Assembly (NCBI GenBank): GCA_021292165.1
Contig: CM037879.1
Coordinates: forward strand, 269,571,160 to 269,635,159
DNA length: 64,000 nucleotides
Origin: Shinisaurus crocodilurus
Taxonomy: Eukaryota > Chordata > Lepidosauria > Squamata > Shinisauridae
Direction of reading: 5' to 3'
The notes under the pieces are model-generated. The model was not told where the DNA came from. It ran no database searches and saw nothing but the letters and a program-made list of their open reading frames with translations. This document shows positions 36,415 through 47,749 of the stretch, in pieces; the stretch's first letter is position 1; every line of letters begins with the position of its first letter. The translations under genes were made by a program, and so were the position numbers.

Positions 36415-38013
36415 GTTTCAGTATGGCCCAATCAAAGAGGCGCAGGTTTCAGACTGTACAGTTTCAAGGACTTAGTCCCTTCTTGCCGGTTCAGGTAGAC
36501 TATCACAGTTAAAAGTCCATGATGATTTGGATAGAGTGACCTTTGAGATTGGGCTCAAGAGCTCTCAACGCCTTCCAAACCACCAGGAGCTCTAGAAAGT
36601 TGATATGAGCGGAGAGCTCCTTGCCTGACCACTGTCCTTGGGCCATCCTGCCCTCGCAATGGGCCTCCCAACCCAGCAAGGAAGCTTCAGTCATCAGAGT
36701 CTTTGATGGGGACAGTGGCAGGAATGCAAGGCCTTCCATCAAGTTGGACTTGTTCATCCACCAGGGAAGAGAAGTCTTCACATGACTGGGTAGAAACAGG
36801 TAAATTCGATGAGCGTCCATGTCGGGATTGAAGGCCTTGAGGAAACAAGTCTGTAGCGGACGCATCTGGAGGCGGGCGAAGGTGACCACCAAGACCATCG
36901 ATGCCATGAATCCCAGAAGGCATTGGACAGAGTGAGCATAAGTTCAGTGAGCACGGAACAGCTTGGTTGCCAAAGTAAGTATGGTGTGCAGTTGATCCCA
37001 AGGAAGAAAGGCTTGAGCCCACACCGAGTTGAGGACGGCTCCGATGAATTGGATTGATCTGGACAGTTTGAAGACAGACTTCTTCCAGTTCATATAGAAC
37101 CGAAGAGTGTCTAAGAGGGAGAGTGTCATCCATATGGCATGGTGAAGGCCTTGCTCCAATGAGTCCACGATCAGCCAGTCATCTAGGTATGGGAAGACTT
37201 GAATGCCCTGGGTGCATAGATGGGCACAGATGACTGCTACGCACTTTGTAAAAACCCAAGAAGCACCGAATGGAAGCACCCGAACTGGAAGACATCTTGC
37301 CCGATGCAGAACCAGAGGAATTGCTGGCTGTCGGGATGGATCGCAACATGAAAATAAGTGTCCTTGAGATCAAACGATACAAACCAATCGCCCCTGCAGA
37401 AGAGGCAGGATCAACTGAAACCTCTTTGGGATGATGAAGCTATTGACACCACGCAGATCTAGGATTGGACAAAGCCCACCATCCCACTTCGGCACCATGA
37501 AGTACCATGAACAGAGGCCCTCCTGAGGCTGGATAGGTAGAACTCTTTGGATGGCACCCTTCCTTAGTAGGGAAGTCACCTCGTCCAGCAGTGGCTGAGA
37601 CAGCTGCATGGTACGGATGCTGAGAAAGGGAGGAAGAGTGTCAAATTCGATCCTGTACCCATGCTGGACCATCTTGAGGACCCAGCTGTCGAATGTGATC
37701 CTCCTCCAAGATGGTAGGAAGAAGGTTAGGTGGGAGCCAAAAACAGGAACCAAGCAATCTGTGCTCATGGTGGAGTCAAAGTTGGCGCTTCGAGGAGTAG
37801 TCACCTCATTTGCGGGAGCCCTGGTACCAAGGTTGTTGGTAGGAGTGCTTCAGTACTGAGGACTGCTGTGCACGAGGTTGACGCTGCTGTGGTGGAGCAG
37901 AGGAATAAGAAGTGGGCTGTGGGAACCACCTTCGTTGACAATAGGAATAAGATTATGGCTGTGTTGCAAGGCCCATCTTCTTGGCAGTTGTTCGTGCCTT
38001 TTTTATAGTGCCC
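36415..38013 (-). pseudogene. DIRS reverse transcriptase-RNase H, broken
   Basis: Read right to left: LLRKGAIQRVLP, WYFMVPKWDGG and CPILDLRGVNSF (37804-37370), then after a shift PFGASWVFTKC and the catalytic FPYLDDWLI (37279-36944), then RNase H-like TEASLLGWEAH and ELSAHINFLELLVVWKALRA (36907-36509), with LNRQEGT-like residues to about 36420. This matches DIRS-type RT, where YLDDWLI is usual. At least two frameshifts separate the pieces. The plus-strand frame at 37608-38008 is antisense. Confidence 0.85.
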
Positions 38014-38030
38014 ATAGCCTCATCAGTTTT

Positions 38031-40597
38031 GTTTTGTTTTTTAATTTGTTTATTTGAATTTTAACATATACAAAACAACCGAACAACCAACAAAACATCT
38101 ACTCCATTACAGAAATTGTATTAGATCAGAACAAAGTAAATCCCCCCCCGAACCAAAATTCAAAGGAACAAATCTGGCTGGGTACCTTTTCCGGAGTCTT
38201 TTTCGGCCATAAAGTAGTCAGTTTTGTAATAGGTGGATATTTGTAAGTTTATTGCATCCAAATGTGCTGGAAGGCTTGAGGCATTTTTGTTGTAGATGTT
38301 TTGTATGAAAATTGGATAAAAGGCCACCATTCTGCTTCAAAAGAGTTTGTTTTCTTCCCCCCCCCCTGCAATTCTCAATTTTTGAGTTAGTTTTTCAATT
38401 AATGCAATTTCCCATACCACATTATACCAGTGATTGATGGTTAGCCCTTTGGCATCTTTCCATCCTCTTGCTATTAGTAATTTAGCAGCTTGTAATAGAA
38501 ATCTTATTAGGTTCTTGTATAATAATTTTTTATTATCTCTTTGAAAAATGTTTAATATTGCTAATTCTGGAGTTTTATTTATCTCTGTCCCTACAATTTT
38601 AGATATTTCTTTGAAAACTATTGTCCAAAAGCGGGATACTTGCTTGCAGGACCACCACCATATGTTTGTGTGATCCGATTTCTCCACAGGCTCTCCAGCA
38701 TAGGGGAGAGTAGTTTTTATTAATATGAGAGATTTTGTGAGGAGTCCAGTGCCATTTCTGTATTATTTTCAGTGAGAGTTCTTTGAATTTTGTTGAAATC
38801 GCTTTAAATGGGAATTCATCCCATATATTTTCCCATTCTTCATCTTCTATTTGCATTCCCCATTCTCTTTCCCATTTTCTTTTAAGAGGAAGGCTATTTC
38901 CCATGTCTGTTTTTATCAGAAGTGCATATAAATCTGACATTAATCCTTTTTCCTGATCTGTAAAAGTTAATAATATCTTTTCAAATTGTGTCAGATCTCT
39001 GGTGCCTTGTTTTTTCACATTCTCTAGTCTAATGAATGAGCTTATTTGGTACCATTGTAACCAAGTAATTGCCGTATTTCGTAGTGTGTTTCTCCATGTG
39101 TCTCTTGGTAGTGGTTGTGAGTTATTATATAAGTCTCGTAATATCAATAGGTTATTATTTTTCAGTGATTCTCTAGATATCTGTATGTCTTTAATTGGAA
39201 AATTTGGGTGTGCATAGAGTGGTATTAATGGTGAAATTCCTGGCATCAGTGTCTCCTTTCTTCGTTTCCATATCTTTAATATTATTTCCATGTTGGAGTG
39301 TTGATTTTGTATACCTTGTGTTATTCGTTTTTTGACAAAGGGTATTGTGTGTGGATTATCTTGTGCTAACAAAAAAAATTCTATTTTGACCCAATGTTTA
39401 TTTTTATTATCTGCCATGAATGATAATAGATGTCTCAGTTGGTAAGCTTCATAGTATAATTTTAGTGATGGAATTCCCCACCCTCCATACATGGTTTTTT
39501 ACCATTAAATATAAATTTTTCTAGGGTGTCTTGCCATGATTTAAGCCGTCTCATAGGTACTTCTATGGGTAGAACATAAAATAAGTACCGGTATGTGAAT
39601 TTAGGTATGACTATCATTTTGATGGTGGCTAATTTGTTCATTGTGGTTAAGTTCAATCTTTTCCATCTTTTGAGGTCTTTCTTGATATTTTCCCATAATT
39701 TGGAATAGTTTAGTGTGAAGGTTTTGTTTGGGTTTTTTGCAACTTGAACTCCTAGGTATCTAAAGGCTTTGTGAACTATAGGAATTTGTAGATTTTTAGA
39801 AATGTCAAGTTGATTGTTTGCCCCTATATTATAAATCATGAAGTCAGATTTGTCGTGATTTACTTTTAAGCTAGATGGTGCTTGGAAATCTTGCAGTTCT
39901 TGACGTAATGGTTGCAATGCCTCTATTGGGTTTTGTATTGTTAATATCAAATCATCAGCATACATGCTGAGTAAGTATGGTTGATCTTGAATTTGTATAC
40001 CTTGTATAGCGTCATTATGTCTGAGTCTGTCTGCTAAAAATTCTATAACTAAATTGAATAACAGAGGGGATAGGGGGCAGCCCTGTTTGGTTCCTGCATT
40101 TAGTTGAAAAGGGCGTGAATCATAAGAATTGAATCGTATATTTGCTGTTGTTTTGTTATATATGGCATTGAGAATGTGAGAGAAATTTGGGCCAAAGTTG
40201 TACACAGATGTGCTCTCCAGTAAAAACTGTAAATTAACACTGTCAAATGCTTTGAACAAGTCTAGAGCAATTATGGCTAACGGGGTGTTTGTTTTTTTAC
40301 TGTATTTTATTATGCTATATAGCCTGCGTATAGGGTCTGCTATATATCTTTTTGGAATAAAACCATGTTGATCTTCATGTATTATTTCTCCTATCACAAA
40401 TTTTAATCTATTAGCCCATATGGTGGTAAATATTTTATAATCTATATTTAATAAAGAGATGGGTCTGTATGATTCTGGGAGCTCCGGATTTTTCCCTCGT
40501 TTTAATATCAAGATGATTCTGGATTGTGTCCATGTGTTAGGAAGTGAGGCTCCATCTAGAATTTCATTATATAATGACAATAGTCTTGGGGCTAATA
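38031..40597 (-). mobile_element. 5'-truncated L1 LINE inserted in DIRS
   Basis: 2.57 kb of L1, flanked by a perfect 17-bp target duplication ATAGCCTCATCAGTTTT (38014-38030 and 40598-40614). The A-rich tail is at the left (plus-strand T run). It includes the 3' part of ORF2 and about 0.3 kb of 3' untranslated sequence. Confidence 0.94.
38337..40597 (-). pseudogene. L1 ORF2 C-terminal two thirds (reverse transcriptase), broken
   Basis: The first piece (40597-39462) begins in the RT domain: YRPISLLNIDYKIFT, DLFKAFDSVN, GCPLSPLLFNLVIEF, catalytic YADDLIL and FRYLGVQV. A second piece (39492-38599) has the linker and C-terminal domain including WHWTPHKIS and LCWRACGEIGSHKHM. A third piece (38687-38337) gives the ending after another shift. 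The endonuclease domain is absent because of 5' truncation. Two frameshifts make it inactive. The RT core is intact and the copy is similar to the L1 at 5527. A start codon at 40664 belongs to DIRS sequence, not to the L1. Confidence 0.9.
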
Positions 40598-40613
40598 ATA
40601 GCCTCATCAGTTT

Positions 40614-42443
40614 TTGAACTGAAGAGTCCCTCGCTGTCAAAAGGGAGATCCTCAATGTGCCCATGGGCCGCCGGTGTCAAGGTTGCAGAACAAAGCCATG
40701 CATGATGTCACAGGGTGATTGCTCCTATCATCACTCTGCTGCAGCAATCCGCCTGGTGCCTCACCATGTTGATTTGTTGGTGAGATAGTTTAGAAGCCTT
40801 GTCCTGAAAAACTCGTGCCAACTCCCTCTTGTCTTCGGAAAGATAGTCACAAAGCGAGCCTTCTCCCAGAGGAAGAGTTGATAATGCACCATAGCTGCTT
40901 CATAGTTGGCCTCCCAAAGACCAAGGGAGGAGGACGAGTAAATCTTTCATCCAAGGAGGTGTTTCTTCGCAGACTTGCCTTGGGTAGACTCCACAATTAC
41001 CAAATTTGGTAAGGGGTGAAAGAAGAGGAATTTGCCATCCTCTTTGCTCACCTGGTACATGCTCTCCAATCTCTTCACTGTCGGCAGTGTAGAGGCAGGT
41101 GACTTCCATGTCTGTTGTACTGTTTGGACTAAAGTAGGCAGGAACGGGATCACCATTGGTACTGAGGCCTCAGGGTACACCACATCGAAGACAGGGTCTT
41201 GAACACGCTGCTCAGGGCATTGTGTTTGGAGACCCAGGGCCTGCCCTGCGCCATTCTCTGGATTCGTTCAGAAAAGTAGTCGAGGTCTTCTGATGGTGAG
41301 TCCGAGTCCCAGAAGGCCACAAGCAGATCCAGAGAATGCTCCAAGATGGCGCTCGAGGTGGTGGAAAGAGGGGGTGGAAAGAGAGGATTCATAATCCTCC
41401 AAAGAGAAAGGCCTGGAGACTCATGGAGGTGAAGAAATTGGAGGCACTGATGGACGAAGGGGAGCGTCCTGTGCACGCTGCATCAAGACCAACAAGGTGG
41501 CAGAATCTGAAGTTGGTGGAAGGCCCAAAGCTGCCAGAGGCTCCCATCGAGAGTGCTACTGGGTACCAGAATGGTCTGCTTGAGGCTGAAGTGGCGGAGC
41601 TTGGCCTTGAGGAAAGTCTTCTCGGTACCGTGGAGAAGGAGGAGAGTAACATCCCGGGCCATAGTGATGGTAGTATCGATAGTCCTCCCAGTAGTAACGT
41701 GGGTGAGGTGGTACTGACCAGTTGGACCTGCACTCCAAATCAGACGGCGGAGATCTGGAGCGATAACTATGAGGAGGACGAGTATCCCTTGACACCGAAC
41801 GCTGGTCCTGAGGCAGGGTCTGAGGAGATACTGAATGCTGAGTCTGTTCATGCAGGACCACTGAAAATGGAGTCTGAAGAGTGGAGCATTCCTCAGCCAG
41901 GGAAGCATCCCAAATTTCTCCCTCCGAGATCGAAGTGGACGAGGGAGGGATAGGTACTGTAGGAGGAGGTGGTATCGCTACCGAAGGCACAACCACTGGA
42001 GTTGAGATCGATGAGGCTTTCAGAGCTGAAGGAGACAAGGGATGGCGGGCAGATTTAGAAGTGTCTGACTTGGGTGAGTCTTCAGACTTCCTATGCTCCT
42101 TTTTCTTTTTCCATCTCTCGACATCCGCCTTGGCCTTTCCTCTCAGGTTCTTGGCTGTGGTGACGGCGAGAAAACGGCCCTGTGTTGGAGGGTCTGTGAC
42201 TGTTCACTCCGGGTGTGGAGGAGTGGGTGGCTCAGCAGCGGGAGCAGACATAGCTGCAGAGGGGGTAGAGGTGTCCACCGCCTCCAGAGCCCTGTGCCAC
42301 AACTCGGCCTTCAAGTGGTCCGTGCGATGTCGCCTTGCCTGCTTAGTGAACCCCAGGCAGAAAAGGCAGAGCGAGTGGCAGCTGGTAGGTGGTAACTTGC
42401 TATCACAGCGGACGCACTTGTGGAATGCTGCCCTGAGAGGCAT
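40614..42443 (-). pseudogene. DIRS gag, broken
   Basis: Starts MPLRAAFHKCVRCDSKLPP at 42443, with a zinc-binding-like cluster CVRC and CLFC as in the copy at 8180. It continues in other frames: a Pro/Ser-rich part (42120-41556; SYRSRSPPSD, YYWEDYRYYHHYG) and a C-terminal part with PFLPTLVQTVQQTWKSPAST, KRLESMYQVSKEDGKFLFFH (41183-40947), which is the conserved end of DIRS gag. Several frameshifts and stops. The 205-residue plus-strand frame at 41336-41953 is antisense to this gene and is not considered real. Confidence 0.72.
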
Positions 42444-42681
42444 TTGCCCTGGAATGGCCTCCACGGTCAAATCCGAGAAAGAACAACAGAACAAAGAAAA
42501 AATATAAGCAGAAAGAATGAACAATGACAGAAAGAGGCAAAGATAGAATAAAAGGAAGTTGAATTTCCTCAGCAAGCTTTCGAGCAAGGAGAAAGTTCCT
42601 GAAGCGTCCAGCCACAATGGCAGTCAAAGAGGAACCGAGGGAACAGGTGGGAACCCGCAAGCAGCATGCTCAGTAAGAAGG

Positions 42682-42856
42682 CCTGTGGCTTACGCTGGCT
42701 CAGCTTGTCTGAGTGTGGAAAGCTAAGCAGGGTCAGGCCTGGTTATTACTTGGATGGGAGACCCCTCCTCTAGTTTCCTGCATTGAGCAGGGGGTTGGAC
42801 TCGATGGCCTTGCAGGCTCCTTCCAACTCTATGATCTATGAAATCTATGAAATCTA
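42682..42856 (+). mobile_element. 5S rRNA-headed SINE with CR1 tail, copy 1
   Basis: The head contains GGAAAGCTAAGCAGGGTCAG, GCCTGGTTATTACTTGG and ATGGGAGACC, matching the 5S rRNA internal promoter region. It fuses to a CR1 3' end: GAGCAGGGGGTTGGACTCGA and CTTCCAACTCTATGATCTATG repeats. The upstream part (GCCTGTGGCTTACGCTGG...) may be the 5S 5' end. A second copy at 51179 has the same junction. Confidence 0.85.
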
Positions 42857-43275
42857 TGGTGCGGGAAGGGTTCCAGCCTAAAACTCCTTAGCTTTAGAAG
42901 TTTCCTGAAGAGTTTCAGCACAGGTGCAGAGCCCACGTGTGTGATGCACAGAGACCACGAAGAAGCAGCACTTTTTTAGTATTTCATGTGAAAACTCTCT
43001 TAAGCTCCAAAGACATAGAGTTCTGTGTGTGCCATGATGCAAATCTATACCCTCTCTATTCAGCATAGACTCATTCATTAAAAGTGAGCAGGCTAGAAGA
43101 TTTCCAGCTCAGCTAACTGACCTTTGAGGAAAAAGCACTGCTTCTTAAGCTGCAAGAAATGATGCAACAAATCAGTAGCCAGGCTGCTGAAAACACTTAC
43201 TTTCGGAGGCAGTGAACAACACTAAGTGTGGAAGCGAGCCTTGGCTTTCTGCTGTGACAGTTTAGAGAATAATAA

Positions 43276-43303
43276 TAATATCATCATCATCATCATCATC
43301 ATC
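43276..43303. repeat. (ATC)n microsatellite
   Basis: Runs of AAT then ATC triplets, followed by a short LINE-like piece (ATTTATATACTACCCATCC). Confidence 0.85.
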
Positions 43304-43574
43304 GAACATTTATATACTACCCATCCTATCTGGACTTCAAGACGGTGTACAATCAAACTAAATAAAATAAAGAGAAAATAAACCCTTTAATACAGGAGAA
43401 TTCTGACCAGGGAAAGTATGAGAACTAGGATAGCATAAAGATGGACTTGCTCTCAACAGTTTATAAACCATGGAATATTAATAACTGAGAGCCAAATTAG
43501 ATGAGACGTTAGAGTTCCATGATTGGAACTCCTTGTTGACATTCCGAGGGGGAAGCTTCCTCAGCCATAATCCT

Positions 43575-43927
43575 TGGTAGCAGTGTGCGTTGAAACACGG
43601 AAGCAGACAAGCAGTTGTAGATCATAATATTGTGTTTATTTGAATAATACCCACTGAAGTGGGATTAAGGCATTCTTACAGCAATGCATGTTCCTCTATG
43701 CAAAGAGAAACTCTTCCACACTGCCTCCTGCAGAATTCCAGAGGCAGTTCAGAAATAAGAACAATAACATGAGCATAAGCAAGGCTTTATATAGCACAGC
43801 AATGCTCCTAAAAATAGAACAATTACTCACCTCGTCATCACATGCAATCCACTCACAAGACTCTGTGATGAGTCACAGGCACGTAAACAACTTGGGACAC
43901 TGTTGCTGTCAGCATGAAATACTGACA
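43575..43927 (-). mobile_element. Probable short solo LTR
   Basis: On the minus strand it starts TGTCAGTATTTC and ends GCTACCA. It has CTATATAAAGCC as a TATA box near 43789 and AAATAAACAC as a polyadenylation signal near 43640. The flanks ATCCT and CTCCT match at 4 of 5. Confidence 0.5.
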
Positions 43928-44417
43928 CTCCTGGTGTCTTTTTATTTTTCAAACAGCAACTGTGCAGGGGGAGAGGTAGATTTGGAGCTGGGCCATGGAG
44001 CAGTGAAGGTCTAATGGTATGCCCCACATCGTGAGCCCAAGCCAAAGCGCACACGCGTGCGCGCACACACACACCTTGAAGCTATTAGCCATTGTGCCTG
44101 TATGTCTTTCTGCCCGCAAGAAATAGCAGGTGTGTGTGTGTGCATGCTTTGGCTTGGGCTCATAATGTTAAAGCACGCGCAATTTAAGTCATGGAATTGG
44201 CACAGTGGCAAATGTTTAGACACAGACTCCTGCCCACACATTCATGCCCCAATCCAAATCCTAGTCCCTATAGCTATTTCTTGAGAAATAAAAAGATGAC
44301 ATGAGTCCAATCAGGGAACACCTACATCATGTCTACTCTGTCTCTCTGAATGGTATATTTTTAAACTAACTTCAATTAAAATCCATTCTATACATCACAC
44401 TTCTTATCCTGATTTAC

Positions 44418-44630
44418 CTCTTTCAAGTCCCTCACAATTGCTGTTAGTCGTTCATTCTCCGCCTGAATGTTGGTAACAACAGCCCTGCTTTGTTTCAGCT
44501 CATTCTGCATTTCCAAGATCTTCCCTAGGTAATAGGCTTCTTTTGATGCTGACTCCTGAAGGAGCGTCTCTTCACGTGTCTCACCATCTTCAGCTACTTT
44601 ACGGTGGACTGAGAATGACTGTCCAAATGC
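44418..44630 (-). CDS. BICD1: BICD1 exon 2
   Basis: A phase 0-0 exon of 213 bases (71 residues, about 72-142). The acceptor ends TACTCTTGCAG and the donor is GAG|GTAAAT. The product runs [20 protein letters not shown], then [20 protein letters not shown], and ends [11 protein letters not shown]. It forms part of the first coiled coil, just after the exon 1 region that contains the CC1 box for the dynein light intermediate chain. The frame stays open for six codons past the donor, but only the splice after RDLKE joins to SNEMAELQ of exon 3 as in BICD1. Confidence 0.97.
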
Positions 44631-44787
44631 CTGCAAGAGTAAAATAAGGACTCATGAAATACAAAAAAAATATCAAAACCCAATTTGGCACAGAGAAAGA
44701 AAATATCCCTAGATAAAATGTTGATGAATTGAGAACTGTCATTAGACACTAGGCAAAATCCATCTCAAACAGGTTCATCTAAGCCAG

Positions 44788-44931
44788 GGATAGGGAACCT
44801 GTGGCCTTCCAGATGTTGTTAGACTACAACTCTCATCATCCCTGACCATTGGCCATGCTGGCTGGGGCTAATGGGAATTGGAGTCCAGCAACATCTGGAG
44901 GGCCATAGGGTCTCCACTCACTCCTGCTCTA
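44788..44931. mobile_element. Palindromic hAT MITE
   Basis: It begins CAGGGATAGGGAACCTG and ends near CACTCACTCCTG. The body is palindromic: CCAGATGTTG, ACTACAACTCTCATCATC, GGCCATGCTGGCTGGGG, CAGCAACATCTGGAGG. A very common squamate repeat type. Confidence 0.75.
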
Positions 44932-45865
44932 AAGCACCAGGTGGTCTCCTGCATATAACTGTGTTCTCCTTGGCTTTTCTTTTCCTCAGCAGAAACTTCA
45001 TGTCCAAGTAAATCCACTGTCTTGTTCGTATTTCCTACTGTACCAAGAATTTGTAATATTTTACCAGCATCAAGGCCAAAAGAGGGGACCATTTAGGAAA
45101 CTTAAGTTCAAAATCCTGTTCATACCTTTGTGCTATGTACAGTAAGTAGTTTGCTTGGAATCTTGAGAATTCAGCATTAATGGTCTCAAAACCTACTCAA
45201 TAATATATCAATCTTGCTGCCTTGTCCAAGGACTGCAACTCTAAAAGTGCCACAGTCAGCAAGCTACTAGATTGGGTTTTTATTTTAAAACAACAGGTCA
45301 AATTTAAAATAATGAATATCGCCAGGCAATGTGGGAACATAAAATGCAGATGAATTGCATCTTATTTCATAAAAGTATATCTATATCAATAGCAGTATCC
45401 ATAGACTTAAGAATGCAAGTGAAATTATTATAACAACACAAATAATTTGGTTGTTCAATCTACATATGAATTCGATAGGCATACTTTGGTGTTGACACAT
45501 TAACTTGTATACTGCCTAGAGAACTTGGGTTATTGGACAGTTTAAAAGTACAGTAAATAAATAAATAAACTTTCAGTGGCAGAAGTCAAGCCCAATCCAT
45601 TCCACATGATTCCACATAGTATGATCAGTATGATCAATTAATTATAGTTTTAAAAAAATTATTTTTAAAATGGGTATTATTTGGAGAGTTGTAAAACAGG
45701 TATTCTTGTGAACAAAAGTTACAGTGAAAACAATAAAAGTCTCCCAAACTTGCAGAACTACATTCTTACACCCCTAAGACACCTACTTGGCAACTGTACT
45801 TTAGACATCATGCAAAAAAACAAATAGTGCTCTATCTATGAAATATGCTCTTCTGCAAACTACAG

Positions 45866-46444
45866 TTACAAAAAGCCTAGGCCATCGTGATCAAAATAAT
45901 TCCAATAATTCTTTAAACTTTACAAATTTCTATTCATTACAAATGAACATTGAATACAATGTATATAATTCAATTATTTCAATTTTACAATTTTTTCTCA
46001 AAACAATTATTTCAATTTTTTCAAAAGTCCTGGCTATCCAGAATAAAGTCCTTCCTATAACCAGCGTTGTTTTTTCTTATTTCTTTTTTCTTCTTACCAA
46101 ATAGTAAACAGACCACCAGGTTATATGTAGTCGTTGTCACCTTGAGGTTATAGTCCTACAGGAAACCGGTTTGTATTCCCGTTAATAAGAAAAAACAATG
46201 CTGGTTATAGGAAGGACTTTATTCTGGATAGCCAGGACTTTTGAAAAAATTGAAATAATTGTTTTGAGAAAAAATTGTAAAATTGAAATAATTGAATTAT
46301 ATACATTGTATTTGTGGAGAAACGAGCCTTTGGGGGTACACACACACACCTCATGTGTGAACCGGCTAAAGGCTGGGGGTGGGGTGTGCATAGTTAGCGT
46401 GTGGAGAAAAGGGCCTTTGGGGGTTCCTGCATGCACATGCACAT

Positions 46445-46476
<32 letters not shown>

Positions 46477-47424
46477 CTCCTCATGTGTAAAACATAAGAT
46501 GGGGCCTGGCGCCTGGAGGAGTAAGGCTGAAAGCGTTCATATGTAAATAGTTCAAGCCATAAGTCATGAGTTCCCTTCCCCCTGCCTGGCCAGGTGAAGT
46601 TCAATTTGATTGGCTGAAGGCAGGAAAGCTACAGAAAGGGGGAGGGTATTTCCCCACGTGTAGTCTTTGTGTCTTTGTCCTGGATTGCGTGGCTACCGGC
46701 TACCCTGGCTATTGGGGATGGCGGCAAGCCAAAGAGAGGGCCCAAGCCTTTGGGGGGGGGGCATCAGGATCCAACCCCAGTTAGCTCCTGGTGAAATGAG
46801 CTGGATGAGGGCTCTAGAGAAGGCAAGCCTTGTGGGAGTTTTACCCAGCTCAGACCTGCGGGTAGATGGAGTAGTTCTCCTCGGGCGGCAAGGCTGTGCT
46901 GGATTTAACCCTTGAAGAGAACACCTTCAGGTAACAGGTGTGTGCCTGAGAAATCTTAAGGAATCAGGTTTTATTGTTTTGCAGCTTTACTGTGTACTAA
47001 CATGTCTCTCTCTTTATTTTGTGTGCTTCTCTCATTTCCCTAATCTTGTTGTAAAATGCTACCAGAATAAACCTTGTCGTGGTTTTACCCCACATGGGTT
47101 TTGTAGTACTCTGTGAGTTCAGTATCTAAATCCAGGTTACAGAAATTGAAGGCGAGTCCCTGAACAGAGATCCAAGTAGGATTGCAGACAGCTGAGGCTG
47201 GCTATCTGGTACCTTGAGATCTCTGGGGGTCTTGGTTCCTTTGGAGTAGGAAGGGGTGGGGGTGTGGCAGGCCAGCCAGTCCCCCCTTCCTCCACAGTAT
47301 TCAATGTTCATTTGTAATGAATAGAAATTTGTAAAGTTTAAAGAATTATTGGAATTATTTTGATCACGGTGGCCTAGGCTTTTTGTAACTATAGTTATTG
47401 CCGTGATCCTCCTTTGTTTTCACA
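45866..47424. mobile_element. Fold-back element with 216-bp near-identical arms
   Basis: The left arm (45866-46081) and right arm (46183-46312 plus 47302-47393) are inverted copies; over about 216 bp I count two differences. A loop of about 100 bp separates them. The unit is bounded by a 16-bp direct repeat CTTCTGCAAACTACAG (45850-45865, 47425-47440), like a target duplication. A 984-bp LTR with a 5-bp duplication lies inside the right arm. No coding frames; the source family is not recognised. Confidence 0.85.
46313..47296 (+). mobile_element. Solo LTR, TGTGGAG family, copy 2
   Basis: 984 bp from TGTGGAGAAACGAGCC to TTCCTCCACA, flanked by perfect GTATT (46308-46312, 47297-47301). It has an AC tract at 46445-46475, GATTGGCTGAAGG (a CCAAT-type element on the minus strand), and CAGAATAAACC near 47065. 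It is collinear with 31706-32600 (inverted) and 60908-62028. Confidence 0.92.
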
Positions 47425-47749
47425 CTTCTGCAAACTACAGACATACACTACCATAGTTGCTCCCTATAGATAAATTAACACACCTCAGCAGCCAAGGAAA
47501 CTATAAGTTACGGTACTTGTGTTAACCAGGATGTGTTAGACCTACCCATAAATGAAGTAACCTTGTCTACTGTGGCTTCCAGGGATTGTACTGGCATGAA
47601 ACGGTTAAACCAACAGTCTTAATAACGTTTCCTTTTAAAACTGCTTTATTTTCAAAAGAGTACATTTCATGAAACACAGCATAAGTCACAAAATCTAGTA
47701 CTTTCCTAAAGAGTAGTTCCCCCTCCTTTTTTTTTTGCTGTTTAAGCCC

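Larger units (their letters stand above)
36415..42975 (-). mobile_element. DIRS retrotransposon, truncated and interrupted
   Basis: A minus-strand DIRS copy: terminal repeat (42975-42540), gag (42443-40614), reverse transcriptase-RNase H (38013-36415). The L1 at 38031-40597 lies between gag and RT, and the SINE at 42682-42856 lies in the terminal repeat. The tyrosine recombinase and 3' end are missing; homology stops near 36415 next to simple repeats. It has several frameshifts. Confidence 0.85.
13012..44417 (-). other. BICD1: BICD1 intron 2
   Basis: A 31.4-kb GT-AG intron, about half of it identifiable mobile elements listed separately. The remaining unique stretches (13012-13800, 14232-15104, 15301-16871, 22810-23236, 24233-25600, 26901-27891, 28235-29984, 32606-33314, 33701-35149, 42976-43569, 43933-44417) are AT-rich and hold no gene I can support. 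Simple tracts within them include GAAA/GGAA runs at 33980-34155. Confidence 0.9.

Noticed and set aside
36182..36431. Cysteine-rich minus-strand frames
   Set aside because: They translate CAA, CA and GAGA simple repeats.
41336..41953. A 205-residue plus-strand open frame
   Set aside because: It is antisense to the DIRS gag gene, whose minus-strand frames have recognisable gag motifs. The plus frame resembles nothing and has biased composition.
42720..42770. 5S rRNA gene
   Set aside because: Only the internal promoter region is clear and it is fused to a CR1 tail, so it is a SINE rather than a functional 5S gene.
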